Source: Variovorax sp. dw_308 (GTDB lineage Bacteria > Pseudomonadota > Gammaproteobacteria > Burkholderiales > Burkholderiaceae_C). From it: a stretch of 64,000 nt of DNA. Position 1 is the first letter of the stretch. Every line of letters begins with the position of its first letter. Below are positions 1 to 8,421 of this stretch, in pieces. The DNA lies in NCBI RefSeq assembly GCF_019207085.1, contig NZ_JAATOM010000002.1:372001-436000 (forward strand), in the 5' to 3' direction. The notes beneath the pieces were generated by a model. It was not told where the DNA came from, ran no database searches, and worked only from the letters and a program-made list of their open reading frames with translations. Both the position numbers and the translations under genes were made by a program.

Positions 1-509
1 TACAGCGCCACCGGCGAACCATAGGCTTCGCCATGCAGCCTGAAGGTGTAGTTGACCTGGTAGGTCTCGCCAGCGGCGATGGCCTCCTGAATCCGCGCGA
101 TGGCCTCCATGAACGCCGGCCGATCGACACTGGGCGACAGGTTCATCACGCCAGTCGCCGAAGTGCCTCCGCACTCGAGGCCTTCGAGCCACTCGTTTGC
201 CTCGTCGGCCGAGAGTCGCGCGAGATCGCGAAACACCAGCACGCGCAGCGCGGACGCATCGTCACGCGCCAGCCGCTCATGCCCCGCCCGCAGCAGCCTG
301 GCGCCCCATTCGTAGTCCATCAGCAGCACCGCATGCAAGCCGCTGCGCAGGTCCGCATCCACCTGAGCCCACATCCCATCGAGCGCGGCTGGATCGGTGC
401 AGCAGTGCTCGCGCACCAGGCCCTGGTAGAGCCGGCTCGTCGGCCGTTCGCGCGTCGCGTCGCGATCGTCGAGCAGCGCGAAGCATGGACGGGAGATTTG
501 CAATGTCAT
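1..509 (-). CDS. pabB: Aminodeoxychorismate synthase component I (partial, N-terminal part)
   Basis: Reading the minus strand from an ATG at 509 gives an uninterrupted frame that runs off the left edge of the window. The last visible part contains AAGETYQVNYTFRL, the conserved start of the chorismate-binding domain of PabB/TrpE-type enzymes. The preceding roughly 100 residues match the usual PabB N-terminal part. PabB aminates chorismate on the way to p-aminobenzoate, which is a precursor of both folate and tetrahydromethanopterin, so its place 5 bp after fhcC fits H4MPT supply. It is the last visible gene of the fhc operon. The catalytic C-terminal half is not visible. Confidence 0.85.
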   Translation of the reverse strand, partial: MTLQISRPCFALLDDRDATRERPTSRLYQGLVREHCCTDPAALDGMWAQVDADLRSGLHAVLLMDYEWGARLLRAGHERLARDDASALRVLVFRDLARLSADEANEWLEGLECGGTSATGVMNLSPSVDRPAFMEAIARIQEAIAAGETYQVNYTFRLHGEAYGSPVAL

Positions 510-514
510 CGCCG

Positions 515-1333
515 TTATTTTGCGGCGATCAGTTCACCCTTGCCGTCGGCCGAGAGGTCACCGAGGTGCCGCTCGATGCGTCTCGAAGCCAGCGTCGCGA
601 ACGGCCCGCCCTGTCGAGCGAGATCGCGCGCCAGCAGTTGCCAGATGACATCAACCGCCGCGATGGCTGGAACGAACGTAGCTGCAGGCTCAAACCCCGC
701 GGGCGCCGAGGCCAGCACCACGCTGCCGCGCCGCATCCCGTACCCGACATGCGCGCCAACACTCCCGCCGACGGCGATCGTCCCGGCCGCCATGCGCGAA
801 GCGAGGAAGTCGCCGGCGTGGCCATGCACGATCGCGCTGCCGCGCCGCATGCGGTCGCCGAAGCGCGCCCCCGCATTGCCCTTGACGATGAAGGCACCAC
901 CGCGCATGCCGTCCAGGCTGCCCGGCAGAGTGCCGGCCGCGAAATCTCCCACGTCGCCCAGCACGGTCAAGCGGCCACCTGCCATTTCGCATGCGGCAAG
1001 AAGGCCCGCGCGGCCTTCGACCAGCATTTCGCCCGCGCTCATGCAGCCACCGGTGTAGTGGCCGACCGGGCCCGTCACCCGGATGCTGCCGCCCGCCATC
1101 TTCCAGCCCACGCGATCGAAGCGCGACAGGTCGCCGTCGAAGACCAGGGCCTCGTCGCCGTCATTTGGCGTGATGCCGAAGAACTCCGCCAGCGGGACGA
1201 AGGCGTTGCCATGGCCCACGGTGATTCGCTCGAGATCGCCGGCTGACATCCCGCTCAGCGCCGCAGGCGTCACGCCGCGCAGGTCCACCCGCAGCGCAGG
1301 CTGGGACTTGAGCGCGAATCGCCAGCCGCTCAT
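515..1333 (-). CDS. fhcC: Formyltransferase/hydrolase complex subunit C
   Basis: A 272-residue protein homologous to formylmethanofuran dehydrogenase subunit C. It shows the repetitive glycine-rich beta-helix expected of this subunit (repeats such as GGAFIVKGNAGARFGDRM and GSAIVHGHAGDFLASRM in the middle). In aerobic methylotrophs FhcABCD transfers the formyl group from formyl-H4MPT to methylofuran and hydrolyses it to formate. The ATG overlaps the fhcD stop codon (ATGA, 1330-1333), so the two are translationally coupled. pabB begins 5 bp downstream. Length and start are normal. Confidence 0.95.
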   Translation of the reverse strand: MSGWRFALKSQPALRVDLRGVTPAALSGMSAGDLERITVGHGNAFVPLAEFFGITPNDGDEALVFDGDLSRFDRVGWKMAGGSIRVTGPVGHYTGGCMSAGEMLVEGRAGLLAACEMAGGRLTVLGDVGDFAAGTLPGSLDGMRGGAFIVKGNAGARFGDRMRRGSAIVHGHAGDFLASRMAAGTIAVGGSVGAHVGYGMRRGSVVLASAPAGFEPAATFVPAIAAVDVIWQLLARDLARQGGPFATLASRRIERHLGDLSADGKGELIAAK

Positions 1334-2262
1334 GGCTGCGCCCCCGCATCGAGCAGCTTGTGCAGATGAAAGTGGAACGGCCCCAGCTTGCCGCCGTAGT
1401 TGCCCGCTGAAATGCGCAACAGACCCTTGCCTGCGCCGAGCGCAATGCCGGCCTCCATGCCCACGCGCATCGCTGCGCCGACATCGGCTTCGGTCAGGCC
1501 GTCGATCACGATCTCCATCACGCAGCGGGTGTGCGGCGTCAATTCACTGCCGCTGACCAGGCCGTAGAGGCTCGGGCAGAACGCGTCGTTGGTCGATGCA
1601 CTCAGCGCGGCGTACTTGCTGCCCACCTTCGACCCCGATCGCACCACGCCGCCCGGGAAGGGCATGATCACATTGGGCAGCGCCTTCATCGCCAGCACCG
1701 CAGCCTCCGCGACGGCCAGCGCACTGTCGGTGTCGGTGCACAGCAGCAGCAGGTTGCCGCCACCCACGCCCTTGACCACCGCGGTCGTCTCCTGGGCCAC
1801 GAACTCACCATCCATCACGGGCACGCGCCAATAGCGCACGCCGTCGATCACCTTCGACATCTGCCAGCCATCGCCGAAGAAGCGCAGGTTCTTGCCGAGC
1901 GCAATCGCCTCGCCCTCGGCGATGCCCGCGTAGACCGCGGTCGTCGGGCATGTGAGCACGCATTGGCCGACGCGGCGCTCGACCTGCTTGGCCAGTTCCT
2001 TGCCGGACATCGCGAACAGCAGCACGCTGAGGCCGGGCCGTCCGTCGGGTGTCTCGGAGGGGGCCAGTTCGCGCTCGATGCCCGCCTCGCATCCGCAGCC
2101 GATGACCGACGTGGCCAGGCCCGTCGCCGACGCGGCCGCATGGCGCGCCCAGGTGAGGTTGTGCGCGGAGATGAGGATGCGCGTGGCCTTCATCGGGAAC
2201 GCCTCGGCGAAGGTGTCGTCGACCTGCACGCCGTTGCGCACCCTCGTCGGAACGGCGGTCAT
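1330..2262 (-). CDS. fhcD: Formylmethanofuran--tetrahydromethanopterin formyltransferase subunit
   Basis: A 310-residue protein matching the Ftr family, from VDDTFAEAFPMKATRILIS near the N-terminus to LGPFHFHLHKLL near the end. It moves the formyl group between tetrahydromethanopterin and the furan cofactor as part of the FhcABCD complex. The frame is open further upstream, but the family N-terminus and the ATG at 2262 set the start. That ATG overlaps the stop of a 29-codon mini-ORF which links it to fhcA. The gene order fhcB-fhcA-fhcD-fhcC is collinear on the minus strand. Confidence 0.95.
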   Translation of the reverse strand: MTAVPTRVRNGVQVDDTFAEAFPMKATRILISAHNLTWARHAAASATGLATSVIGCGCEAGIERELAPSETPDGRPGLSVLLFAMSGKELAKQVERRVGQCVLTCPTTAVYAGIAEGEAIALGKNLRFFGDGWQMSKVIDGVRYWRVPVMDGEFVAQETTAVVKGVGGGNLLLLCTDTDSALAVAEAAVLAMKALPNVIMPFPGGVVRSGSKVGSKYAALSASTNDAFCPSLYGLVSGSELTPHTRCVMEIVIDGLTEADVGAAMRVGMEAGIALGAGKGLLRISAGNYGGKLGPFHFHLHKLLDAGAQP

Positions 2263-2348
2263 CGTTGCCCCCACGCTCGGCACTTCGTGTCCTCGCTGCC
2301 CCCCCAGGGGGCGCGAGCTTGCTTGGGGCGGCCCGGCGCTGCGCTCAT
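2259..2348 (-). CDS. 29-codon mini-ORF bridging fhcA and fhcD, made from an intergenic repeat
   Basis: The gap between fhcA and fhcD contains an in-frame ATG-to-TGA reading frame. Its ATG overlaps the fhcA stop (ATGA, 2345-2348) and its TGA overlaps the fhcD start (ATGA, 2259-2262). The peptide begins MSAAPGRPKQARAPWGG. The sequence has a C-run/G-run dyad and resembles a repeat I recall from intergenic regions of Comamonadaceae genomes. It probably serves to keep ribosomes coupled between the two genes rather than to make a functional peptide. That role is inference; the overlaps are directly visible. Confidence 0.45.
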   Translation of the reverse strand: MSAAPGRPKQARAPWGGSEDTKCRAWGQR

Positions 2349-4036
2349 GACACACCCTTGAAACAAGCAGCCGGCAACAACCGCCCGCCATTGCAGCAAC
2401 GGCACAGCTCGTCGCGGCCCATCGCGATGTGATCGAAGTTCACCGAACCGTGCGCGGCGAGATGCCTGCGCAAGGTCTTCTCGATGGATAGGTCGAAGTC
2501 GGGCTCGACGAAGTGCGTGCCGCCGACCCGCACGGCGGTGATCCTTCCGCCGCGCGCCACCATCGCGCCATCCTTGAAGACGTACTCCGGCGTCGCGAAC
2601 ATCGCCTCGCGATCGGCCTGCTCGCGGTACACGGCGATGTCCGCCGCTGCGCCCACGCCCAGGTGGCCCCGGTCGAGCAGTCCCAGCAAGCGCGCGGGCG
2701 CGGCGCGCGTCATGATGGCGATCTCGTTCAACGTCAGCTCCCGCGCGATCGATTTCAACGCGCACTGGGCCGCCACCTCCGGATGCAGCTTCGCCAGTTG
2801 CTCCTCGCGAAAGCTGCGGTCCATCAGCAGGCGGATAAGGTGCGGATAGCTGGTGAACGGCCCGCCGTTCGGATGGTCGGTGGTCAGCACCACACGCCAC
2901 GGGTCGGTCACCAGCAGAAAGATCTCCAGCCCGATGACCCATTGCAATGCGTTCACGTAGCTTTGCTCGCGGTACCTGAACGGCACGACACCGCAGCCGG
3001 CCTCGCACTCGATGTCGCTGCCCGCCCACTTGCGCGGATTGGCAAAGCCGGACTGCGCATGCTGGCGCATCGTGTCGCCCGAGGCCGTGACGGTCTGGCC
3101 GAACATGATCTGCCCCACGTCGATGCTGACGTTCGGATTCGCATTGACCGCCTCGGCCAGCTGCAACGCCGCCGACGAGAACTTCTTCGGCCCTTCCGTG
3201 CCATAGGCGTGGAACTGCACATGCGTCAGGTGCGCCGGCAGGCCTTCGAGGGCGCGGATGGTTTCCAGCGTCGACTCGATGTTGCCGGCCACACCCAGGT
3301 TGCTGCCGTGGATGTGCAGCGGATGCGGCACGCCGAGTTCTCGCAGCGCGCGCGTCAAGGTCTGCACCACCTGGCGCGGCGTCACCTGCCAATGGACATG
3401 CGGCTCGTCCACATCGAGCTTGCGCTGGTTGAACTTGAATGCCGAGATGCCCGCCGGATTGACCACCTTCACACCCATCGCCTTGGTGGCATGGATCGTC
3501 CAGGCCATGTAGTCGCGAATGGTCTCGAAGTTGCGGCCGCCCTCCCCGCCCTCGGCCAGCAACTGGAGGAACAGCTCGTCGTTCCCCAGCATCACGTAGG
3601 CGCCGTGGTCGAGGATCGGCGTGTCGCCCATCTCCATGTGGGCCTGGCGTGCGTTGCTCGCGATCATCGCGGGCTCGAAAGCCGCCGTGTAGCCCATCTC
3701 CACATAGCGATAGCCGGTAGCCAGCGTGCCGGGCGTGCAGCCGCCGCAGGAGGCCAGTTCCAGCGGGTTGGCCGGCAACGCGAACGGATCGCCATCGGCA
3801 CGCTGGAACTCCGGCATCAGCAGGCGCGCCAGGTTGGTCTTGCCGCCGCCGATGTGGGTGTGCATGTCGATGCCGCCGGCCATCACGACACAGCCACTCG
3901 CATCGATGTCGAGGTCGACCGCATCGCGTGCATCGAGCACCTCGATCCGGCCATCCTGAACGCACAGGTCGCGCACCGCATCGACCTGCTGCGTGGGGTC
4001 GATGACCCGCGCGCCGCGCAATCGCAAGCTGCTCAC
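2345..4036 (-). CDS. fhcA: Formyltransferase/hydrolase complex subunit A (formylmethanofuran hydrolase)
   Basis: A 563-residue amidohydrolase-fold protein homologous to formylmethanofuran dehydrogenase subunit A. The N-terminal metal motif HTH lies at about residues 59-61 (GGIDMHTHIGGGKTN), and a TTDHPNGG segment occurs in the C-terminal half. In the bacterial complex this subunit hydrolyses formyl-methylofuran to formate. The start is taken as GTG at 4036, because it overlaps the fhcB stop as GTGA (4033-4036) and gives the family N-terminus. The longer ATG-initiated frame upstream is antisense-like noise inside fhcB. The protein ends in a Cys-containing tail (LCRCCNGG). Confidence 0.95.
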   Translation of the reverse strand: MSSLRLRGARVIDPTQQVDAVRDLCVQDGRIEVLDARDAVDLDIDASGCVVMAGGIDMHTHIGGGKTNLARLLMPEFQRADGDPFALPANPLELASCGGCTPGTLATGYRYVEMGYTAAFEPAMIASNARQAHMEMGDTPILDHGAYVMLGNDELFLQLLAEGGEGGRNFETIRDYMAWTIHATKAMGVKVVNPAGISAFKFNQRKLDVDEPHVHWQVTPRQVVQTLTRALRELGVPHPLHIHGSNLGVAGNIESTLETIRALEGLPAHLTHVQFHAYGTEGPKKFSSAALQLAEAVNANPNVSIDVGQIMFGQTVTASGDTMRQHAQSGFANPRKWAGSDIECEAGCGVVPFRYREQSYVNALQWVIGLEIFLLVTDPWRVVLTTDHPNGGPFTSYPHLIRLLMDRSFREEQLAKLHPEVAAQCALKSIARELTLNEIAIMTRAAPARLLGLLDRGHLGVGAAADIAVYREQADREAMFATPEYVFKDGAMVARGGRITAVRVGGTHFVEPDFDLSIEKTLRRHLAAHGSVNFDHIAMGRDELCRCCNGGRLLPAACFKGVS

Positions 4037-5331
4037 GTGGCGCTCCTCGCACGCTCGGACCGCACGGCCTGCGTCAGTTCGACCAGCACGTGATCCAGCG
4101 TCGGCAGCGTGTCGCGATAGAGCGCCGCGAGCGGCAGCACCGCCCCGCCGTCGGTGCGAATGAGGTGGCCGGGCGATCCGATGCCGGGCGTCGACACCGG
4201 AATGAAGACGCCGCCCGGGCGTGCGGCTGCAGGCGCCAGCCCGGGGTGTCCCAGGACGATCAGCGGCAGCGCGGTCGGCGGCGGCACACAGCCGGCATCG
4301 AAGCTCGACACCCACAGCAGGCTGTCCACCGCGCCTTCGTCCAGCAGGCGCTGCGTGTCGAAGCACAGGGGCTCATGCTCCAGGCCGCCCGGCCCGGCGC
4401 GCGAACGCAAGGGCAGGCCCGACAGCCAGGTGAACACCTCGTTGACGGTCCGCGCGCCATTGCCTCCACCGAGCCACATCGCGGCCGCCCGCGTGCCGGC
4501 GTTCAGCTTGGCGACGATGCGACCGACCGTTTCGATGACCAGGTCTCCCTGTGTCGGCAGTCGATCGGTCTGCCCGACGATCACCGCGTAGCGGGCCGCG
4601 AGCAGGCGCTTGGCCAAGGCTTCAAGCGCAGGCGGCGCCTCGCGCGCCGCCCGCCCGGCGACACGCGCCGCCAGCAGCGCCAGCGTTCCGAACAAGTCGC
4701 CCAGCAGCGGCACCGATTCCGTCGTGACCCCCGGGCGCGCGCCCCATGCCGCGAGCGCGTCGACCTCACCGGCATCGCCGCCCAGCAGCACCACATGCCG
4801 CTGCGGCACCACCGCCTCGCCCACGCCGCACCGATCGAAGAACCCCGCCGCATCGCCAGCCGGAAGACCGCCCACGCAGACGATCAGGTCGGCGCGGTTG
4901 CGCACCTCGGCCAGCGTGGTCGAGAAGCCGCCACGATCCTGCAGCGCGCGCACACCCAGCATCAACGCGTCGCCGTTGGCTGCATCGCAGATCGCGCCCG
5001 TCGCGCAAGCCAGCCGATACAGCGCACGCGCTCCTGCCACATCGGTGCCCAGCCCGCCGAAGAGCGGCTGTCCGCTGCCCGCCAGGATCCGGCATGCCTC
5101 TGCGACGGCATCGGCCACTTCGCAGTCCTTGCCGCCGACCTGCGGCCTGGCCGTCGAAGGGCTGGCCGGGAATCGCGCGAGCCCCTCGCGCGCACTCGGG
5201 CAATCACCCTCGACCAGCTCGAGCGAAGCGCCAACCCGCGCGCCGAGGTCGTCGCACAGCAGCACGCACATGGGACAGGTCCATCGTGTCGACTCCCCTG
5301 GGGTGGCGGGAACGGCTTCGTTCATTTCCAT
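4033..5331 (-). CDS. fhcB: Formyltransferase/hydrolase complex subunit B
   Basis: About 430 residues, homologous to the B subunit of formylmethanofuran dehydrogenase. The N-terminal CPMCVLLCDDLG motif is typical. Bacterial FhcB is a shortened relative without a working molybdopterin site and appears to be structural in the complex. Two adjacent ATGs (5331 and 5325) are equally plausible starts. An ATG at 5460 would add 43 residues unlike the family and would place the operator-like dyad at 5442-5452 inside the gene, so it was not used. It is the first gene of the fhc operon, 240 bp downstream of the HisA-related gene. Confidence 0.9.
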   Translation of the reverse strand: MEMNEAVPATPGESTRWTCPMCVLLCDDLGARVGASLELVEGDCPSAREGLARFPASPSTARPQVGGKDCEVADAVAEACRILAGSGQPLFGGLGTDVAGARALYRLACATGAICDAANGDALMLGVRALQDRGGFSTTLAEVRNRADLIVCVGGLPAGDAAGFFDRCGVGEAVVPQRHVVLLGGDAGEVDALAAWGARPGVTTESVPLLGDLFGTLALLAARVAGRAAREAPPALEALAKRLLAARYAVIVGQTDRLPTQGDLVIETVGRIVAKLNAGTRAAAMWLGGGNGARTVNEVFTWLSGLPLRSRAGPGGLEHEPLCFDTQRLLDEGAVDSLLWVSSFDAGCVPPPTALPLIVLGHPGLAPAAARPGGVFIPVSTPGIGSPGHLIRTDGGAVLPLAALYRDTLPTLDHVLVELTQAVRSERARSAT

Positions 5332-5441
5332 CCCGGCAGCAAGCGACGTGCCACGGCAAGCGCAGCGTCGGCGGCGTGCACTGGCCGAACCTTCGCAAGG
5401 CGACGTGGCTTTGCCATCGCGAGTGGATCCCCCAGAACCGA

Positions 5442-5452
5442 GACACTGTGTC
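5442..5452. promoter_or_regulatory. 11-bp dyad GACACTGTGTC upstream of fhcB (candidate operator)
   Basis: GACAC-T-GTGTC has perfect 5-bp arms around one central base. It lies about 110 bp before the fhcB start, in the gap between the HisA-related gene and fhcB. The identical 11-mer occurs about 90 bp upstream of mptG (30360-30370), the first gene of the other H4MPT operon. The repeated sequence and its placement are visible; its role as a protein-binding site is inference. Confidence 0.45.
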
Positions 5453-5571
5453 GCGCTCATGTTGCAGTTCTAGCGGCGCGCGTGTCACTGGCGGTCAGGG
5501 CCCACTGTCGTTTGCGCTGGCACGAATCGTGATGCAGCCATCGCCATGAGGCGAAGCCATCCCCGGTATCG

Positions 5572-6282
5572 TCAGCCGCGCACGCGGGGCAGCGCCCCGT
5601 CATGCAACGCGCTGGCCACCAGCCAGGCCCCGGCGCCGGCATCGCGCGCTTGCGCCAGGTCGCTTTCGTCGCGAATCCCGCCAGCGCCCACGATGAAGGT
5701 CGATGGCGACTTTCGTTGCACTTCGACCAGCGTCTGCAGGTCAGGCCCGGCCCCGGCGCCCACGCGCTCCAGCGTCATCACGATCACGCGACGCGGCCAC
5801 AACACTGGCTCATCCCAGCAACCCGCCGCGTCCAGCCGCTGGCCGTCGCGCCGGTCCAGCGACAGCACGCCGTCCTCGCCGGATCGCGCACCGCCGAAGC
5901 ACTGCGCAAGCGCCGCGCGCGATGCCAGCGATTCGCTGCCGAACACCGGAACCATGCGGCTTCCCGCGCTGCCGAGTTGCAGCCGCAGCGCATCGGCCGC
6001 ATGCGCATCGGCGAAGCCGGCGTCCAGCCACAGCTCCAGCGAGGGCAAGGCTTGCAGCAAGTCGCGCAGCACCGTCCACTGCGCGGGCCGCCCCAGCAAG
6101 GCATCGAGGTCGGCCACGTACAACTGCCGGGTAGCGCAATGCTCGCAGAGGATGCTCGCCACGGTGACCGGGTCGCTGCTGCCGCACAGCCGTGACACCA
6201 CGGGTTGATAGGCTTGGCGGTTGCCGCGCACGGCGCGTACCACCTGGCCCTGCATGAGGTCGATGACCGGAATGAGGTTCAT
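5572..6282 (-). CDS. HisA/HisF-related protein of the H4MPT gene set
   Basis: A 236-residue TIM-barrel protein that opens with MNLIPVIDLMQGQVVRAVRG, like HisA, and has IVGAGGIRDESDL near the C-terminus. It belongs to the hisA/hisF-related group found in methanogens and H4MPT-using bacteria rather than to histidine biosynthesis: no other his gene is nearby and it sits beside fhcB and mfn genes. A role in cofactor biosynthesis is likely, but the reaction is not known to me. The ATG at 6282 gives the family N-terminus. It is divergent from the mfnD-like gene with only 36 bp between starts, so their promoters must overlap. Confidence 0.85.
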   Translation of the reverse strand: MNLIPVIDLMQGQVVRAVRGNRQAYQPVVSRLCGSSDPVTVASILCEHCATRQLYVADLDALLGRPAQWTVLRDLLQALPSLELWLDAGFADAHAADALRLQLGSAGSRMVPVFGSESLASRAALAQCFGGARSGEDGVLSLDRRDGQRLDAAGCWDEPVLWPRRVIVMTLERVGAGAGPDLQTLVEVQRKSPSTFIVGAGGIRDESDLAQARDAGAGAWLVASALHDGALPRVRG

Positions 6283-6318
6283 GTCGAACGAACGAACGAT
6301 TGGAGGAGCATCAGGGTC

Positions 6319-7308
6319 ATGAAGCGGATCTTCGTCTACGAACACCTGAGCGCCGGTGGAGAGATGGCCGGCGACACCGCGCAAGCGCGGCACGCCGCCG
6401 ACGAACTGCTGGCCATGGGCCAGCAGATGCGCGATGCCATCGTGCTCGACCTGCTGGGCCTGGAAAATTATGACGTGACGGTCGCCACATGCAAGCGCGC
6501 TTCGACGGTGCCCCCGGCGGCGCATGCGGTCTTCGCGCGTGACGGCGAGACACCCCTAGATTTCGTCGCCCGCCACAGCCTTGCGCATGACCTGGCATGG
6601 GTGGTCGCGCCGGAAACGGACGGCTTGCTGTCGAAGTTCTGCGAGTGCGTCGGCCGCGAGCGCTGGCTGGGATGCGACGGCCCCGCGATCGCGCTGACAA
6701 CCCGCAAGCGCAGCACACTGCTGCGGCTGGCCGATGCCGGCATCGCCACCCCGCTGGCGTTCGAGGGCGCGGCCGATATCACCCGCTGGGTGGTCAAGCC
6801 GGACGACGGCGCCGGTGCCGTCGCCACCAGCCTGCACCACACCCGAGCCGCGGCGGTGAACGCGTCCCGCCATGCACCCGCCAGCGCAGCGATGGAGATC
6901 GAGCCCTGGGTCGAGGGCGAGGCGCTCAGCCTGTCGCTTCTCTGCAGCCGCGGCGGCACGGAACTGCTGAGCGTCAACCGCCAGCACCTGACCATCGATG
7001 CCCAGGGTGTGGTCTCGTTCCTCGGGGTCGATGTCAACGTCATGGCTGCGACCGACGACCGCATCGCCACCCTCCGCGCGCTGGCCGAACGCATCGGCCG
7101 CACCGTATCCGGACTGCGCGGCTTCGTCGGCGTCGATGTGGTGTGGCACGCGCAGCGCGGTCCGGTAGTGATCGAGATCAACCCGCGGGTGACCTGCGCC
7201 TATGCCGGCTTGTCGCATTCGCTGGGCCGCAACCTGGCGCGCGAGGTCATCGCCGCGCATGGCCACGGCACCGCGCCGGCCGACGCCCAAAGGGTGGTCC
7301 ATGCCTGA
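6319..7308 (+). CDS. mfnD: ATP-grasp ligase, MfnD-like (tyramine/tyrosine--glutamate ligase type)
   Basis: A 329-residue ATP-grasp protein. The N-terminus MKRIFVYEHLSAGGEM and the C-terminal metal/ATP segment VVIEINPRVTCAYAG match the family that includes methanogen MfnD, which joins tyramine to glutamate in methanofuran synthesis. In bacteria the product is methylofuran, reported to contain tyrosine instead of tyramine, so the substrate may differ. A GGAG stretch lies upstream of the ATG. It forms an operon with the mfnF- and mfnE-like genes (8-bp overlap with mfnF). Family assignment is firm; exact substrate is inferred. Confidence 0.85.
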   Translation: MKRIFVYEHLSAGGEMAGDTAQARHAADELLAMGQQMRDAIVLDLLGLENYDVTVATCKRASTVPPAAHAVFARDGETPLDFVARHSLAHDLAWVVAPETDGLLSKFCECVGRERWLGCDGPAIALTTRKRSTLLRLADAGIATPLAFEGAADITRWVVKPDDGAGAVATSLHHTRAAAVNASRHAPASAAMEIEPWVEGEALSLSLLCSRGGTELLSVNRQHLTIDAQGVVSFLGVDVNVMAATDDRIATLRALAERIGRTVSGLRGFVGVDVVWHAQRGPVVIEINPRVTCAYAGLSHSLGRNLAREVIAAHGHGTAPADAQRVVHA

Positions 7309-8419
7309 GCGCACCGTCATCGGCTGGGACATCGGCGGGGCTCACGTCAAGGCCTGCATGCTGCAGGGCGGCGAAGTGCGCGACGTGGCGCAGTGGGCCT
7401 GCCCGCTGTGGCTGGGCATGGACCGGCTCGATGCCGTCCTGCATGCCGCGCGCCAACGCTGGCACGGAATGGCGGCGGCGCGGCATGCGGTCACGATGAC
7501 TGGCGAGATGGTCGACCTGTTCGCGAATCGTGAAGACGGCGTGTGCAGGATCGCGGGCGAACTGGCGCGCTCGCTCGAATCCCCCGCTGCTTCAGCCCGC
7601 GGCCCCGGCTCCTTGCACTTCTTCGCGGGCGACGCCGGATGGGGCCGCGTCGCCGACGTGCCTGCCCTGTGGGACGCCATCGCGTCGGCCAACTGGCTCG
7701 CCACCGCACGCCATGCCGCGTTGCGCTACCACACCGGCTTGCTCGTGGACATCGGCAGCACGACCACCGACCTGATCGCCTTCCGCCACGGTCGCGTGCT
7801 CGCGCCCGACCGCACCGATGCCCAGCGCCTGGCCAGCGGTGAACTGGTCTACCACGGCGTGGTGCGCACGCCGCTGTGCGCGCTGGCCCATCGCATCGAC
7901 TGGCGCGGCACGCCGCACAACGTGATGAACGAGTTCTTCGCGACCACCGCCGACGTCTACCGCCTCACCGGCGAACTCGACCCGGCGCACGACCAGCACC
8001 CCAGCGCCGACAGCGCGCCCAAGGACCTGGACGCAACCCGCCAACGATTGGCCCGCATGATCGGCCTCGACAGGCGCGATGCAACCGATGACGAATGGCT
8101 GGCCTTCGCGCGCAGGTGGCGAGCCGCGCAGATCGCCCTGCTGGCCGACGAGATGCGCCGCGTGATCGTGACGCACGGCCTGGACGACGACGCGGTCATC
8201 GTCAGCGCCGGCTGCGGCGCATTCCTGGTCGGCGATCTCGTCGCGCAGGCCACGGCCGACGCACCGCTGCCACGCGCCACCCACCGCCAACTCGCCTATG
8301 GCCGAGACGTCGCCCGCGTCGCAGCGCCCGCCGGCACGGAGCGCCAGGTGATGCAGGACTGGGCCCAGGTCTGCGCCCCCAGCGTGGCCGTGGCCGCGCT
8401 CTTCGACATGGACCCCTGA
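7301..8419 (+). CDS. mfnF: H4MPT-linked C1-transfer protein, MfnF-like (furan coupling enzyme)
   Basis: A 372-residue protein of the hydantoinase/ASKHA-like fold: the N-terminal phosphate loop is IGWDIGGAHVKACML, a second is LVDIGSTTTDLIAF in the middle, and VSAGCGAFLVG lies near the end. This family includes methanogen MfnF, which condenses the aminomethylfuran diphosphate with glutamyl-tyramine. Its neighbours encode the expected preceding steps (MfnD-like ligase and MfnE-like kinase). The ATG at 7301 overlaps the end of mfnD by 8 bp. The longer upstream frame only covers mfnD antisense-free sequence in another frame and was ignored. Confidence 0.85.
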   Translation: MPERTVIGWDIGGAHVKACMLQGGEVRDVAQWACPLWLGMDRLDAVLHAARQRWHGMAAARHAVTMTGEMVDLFANREDGVCRIAGELARSLESPAASARGPGSLHFFAGDAGWGRVADVPALWDAIASANWLATARHAALRYHTGLLVDIGSTTTDLIAFRHGRVLAPDRTDAQRLASGELVYHGVVRTPLCALAHRIDWRGTPHNVMNEFFATTADVYRLTGELDPAHDQHPSADSAPKDLDATRQRLARMIGLDRRDATDDEWLAFARRWRAAQIALLADEMRRVIVTHGLDDDAVIVSAGCGAFLVGDLVAQATADAPLPRATHRQLAYGRDVARVAAPAGTERQVMQDWAQVCAPSVAVAALFDMDP

Positions 8420-8421
8420 GC

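Noticed and set aside
33..1246. Long plus-strand frames over pabB and fhcC
   Set aside because: They are antisense to genes with strong family similarity and have no ribosome site or recognisable domain.
4033..5460. Start of fhcB at ATG 5460
   Set aside because: The added 43 residues do not resemble FhcB and would include the conserved dyad; the ATGs at 5331/5325 fit the family start.
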